Below, in pieces: positions 63,171 through 64,000 of a stretch of DNA of 64,000 bases. The notes beneath the pieces are model-generated. The model ran no database searches, was not told the DNA's origin, and saw nothing but the letters and a program-made list of their open reading frames with translations. The stretch is from Novosphingobium sp. IK01 (GTDB taxonomy: Bacteria; Pseudomonadota; Alphaproteobacteria; Sphingomonadales; Sphingomonadaceae): contig NZ_BTFW01000001.1 of the NCBI RefSeq assembly GCF_033242265.1, positions 2,997,001 to 3,061,000 of the forward strand, given 5' to 3'. Within the stretch, counting starts at the first letter, position 1. Every line of letters begins with the position of its first letter. A program made the translations under genes and the position numbers.

Positions 63171-64000
63171 ATGACCCAGGTCGGACAGGACTCGCTCGGC
63201 ACGCGCAGCACGCTCAATGTTGGCGGCAAGAACGTCGCCTACTACTCTCTCAAGAAGGCCGCCGAAAAGGTCGGCGACATTTCGCGTCTGCCCTTCTCGA
63301 TGAAGGTGCTGCTGGAAAACCTTCTTCGCTTCGAGGACGGTGGCTTCACCGTTTCGGCCGACGACGTCAAGGCGATCGTCGACTGGCAGAAGAACCCCTC
63401 GAGCAGCGCTGAAATCCAGTACCGCCCCGCGCGCGTGCTGCTTCAGGACTTCACCGGCGTTCCCTGCGTGGTGGACCTTGCCGCCATGCGCGACGCCATC
63501 GCCAAGCTCGGCGGCGACACCAGCAAGATCAACCCGCTGGTTCCCGTTCACCTGGTGATCGACCACTCGGTCATGGTCGACGAATTCGGCCACCCCAAGG
63601 CGTTCGAACAGAACGTCGAGATCGAGTACTACCGCAACGGCGAGCGCTACGACTTCCTCAAGTGGGGTTCCAAGTCGCTCTCGAACTTCCATGCGGTTCC
63701 CCCGGGCACCGGCATCTGCCACCAGGTGAACCTTGAGCACATCGCGCAGGCGGTGTGGACATCGGAAGACCAGGACGGCAACCTCGTCGCCTATCCCGAC
63801 ACTTGCGTCGGCACCGACAGCCACACCACCATGATCAACGGTCTGGGCGTGCTGGGCTGGGGCGTGGGCGGCATTGAAGCCGAAGCGGCCATGCTCGGCC
63901 AGCCGGTCTCGATGCTCGTCCCCGAAGTCGTCGGCTTCAAGTTCACCGGCGAACTTCAGGAAGGCGTGACCGCCACCGACCTCGTGCTGACCGCCACCAA
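63171..64000 (+). CDS. acnA: Aconitate hydratase A, N-terminal part (cut by window edge)
   Basis: The first ~276 residues of aconitase are visible: [54 protein letters not shown] and [20 protein letters not shown], then [17 protein letters not shown]. This matches the AcnA/IRP-type (about 890 residues). The cluster cysteine ligands lie mostly beyond the window. The enzyme interconverts citrate and isocitrate in the TCA cycle. Confidence 0.96.
   Translation, partial: MTQVGQDSLGTRSTLNVGGKNVAYYSLKKAAEKVGDISRLPFSMKVLLENLLRFEDGGFTVSADDVKAIVDWQKNPSSSAEIQYRPARVLLQDFTGVPCVVDLAAMRDAIAKLGGDTSKINPLVPVHLVIDHSVMVDEFGHPKAFEQNVEIEYYRNGERYDFLKWGSKSLSNFHAVPPGTGICHQVNLEHIAQAVWTSEDQDGNLVAYPDTCVGTDSHTTMINGLGVLGWGVGGIEAEAAMLGQPVSMLVPEVVGFKFTGELQEGVTATDLVLTAT

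Noticed and set aside
1..64000. CRISPR array or tRNA genes
   Set aside because: I found no set of regularly spaced short repeats and no cloverleaf other than the tmRNA acceptor piece.

Overview
The window looks like chromosome of a high-GC alphaproteobacterium of the Sphingomonadales, probably Novosphingobium-like. This rests on a permuted two-piece tmRNA gene, the DUF177 / ubiquinol-cytochrome-c chaperone pair next to a BamE-type lipoprotein gene, ispG, acnA, and many IS families typical of sphingomonads. No species call is possible from sequence alone.

Layout. (1) 1-9118: exopolysaccharide (EPS) genes: the tail of a GDP-fucose synthase gene, a decayed hybrid copy of a WcaI-type glycosyltransferase, an AT-rich Wzy-like polymerase, glycosyltransferases, two SDR epimerases and a hexapeptide acyltransferase. 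(2) 9165-22594: a deep nest of insertion sequences (IS3, IS5, IS701, IS256, IS110 types; the labels IS3-B, IS5-A etc. are local to this report), with a Wzx-like flippase and a DUF4874/DUF4832 protein stranded on the minus strand at 11802-14255. (3) 22829-26205: intact gmd-fcl-wcaI. Its fcl/wcaI part repeats bases 1-728 exactly. (4) 26222-32465: a second IS nest sharing modules with the first. (5) 32470-36809: a secreted protein gene, then an FkbH / acyltransferase / acyl carrier protein / NudK-like operon. (6) 36839-40633: MarR regulator with an operator-like dyad, MFS carrier, SGNH hydrolase plus small partner. (7) 40703-49165: a second EPS block (Wzx flippase, two GT4 glycosyltransferases, Wzy-like polymerase, two acyltransferase-3 proteins). 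(8) 49131-64000: core genes: NUDIX, TPM/LemA proteins, mscL, tmRNA, MATE pump, DUF177, CBP3-like chaperone, bamE, ispG, DUF4919 protein, GNAT, two L,D-transpeptidase-fold proteins, EamA carrier and the start of acnA.

Working together. gmd and fcl should supply GDP-L-fucose, and the UDP-glucuronate-epimerase-like gene a uronic acid donor. Glycosyltransferases build repeat units, two flippases and two polymerases suggest one mosaic or two separate polymers, and hexapeptide and membrane acyltransferases decorate them. The FkbH-ACP-acyltransferase set could make glyceryl-ACP and pass glycerate to the polymer, as in sphingans such as native gellan. This is an inference.

The most striking mobile-DNA signal is the IS110-type element, present twice and inserted at the same site of two diverged IS3 copies. 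Its 206-nt leader folds into a loop that carries the target sequence, as expected of a bridge RNA.
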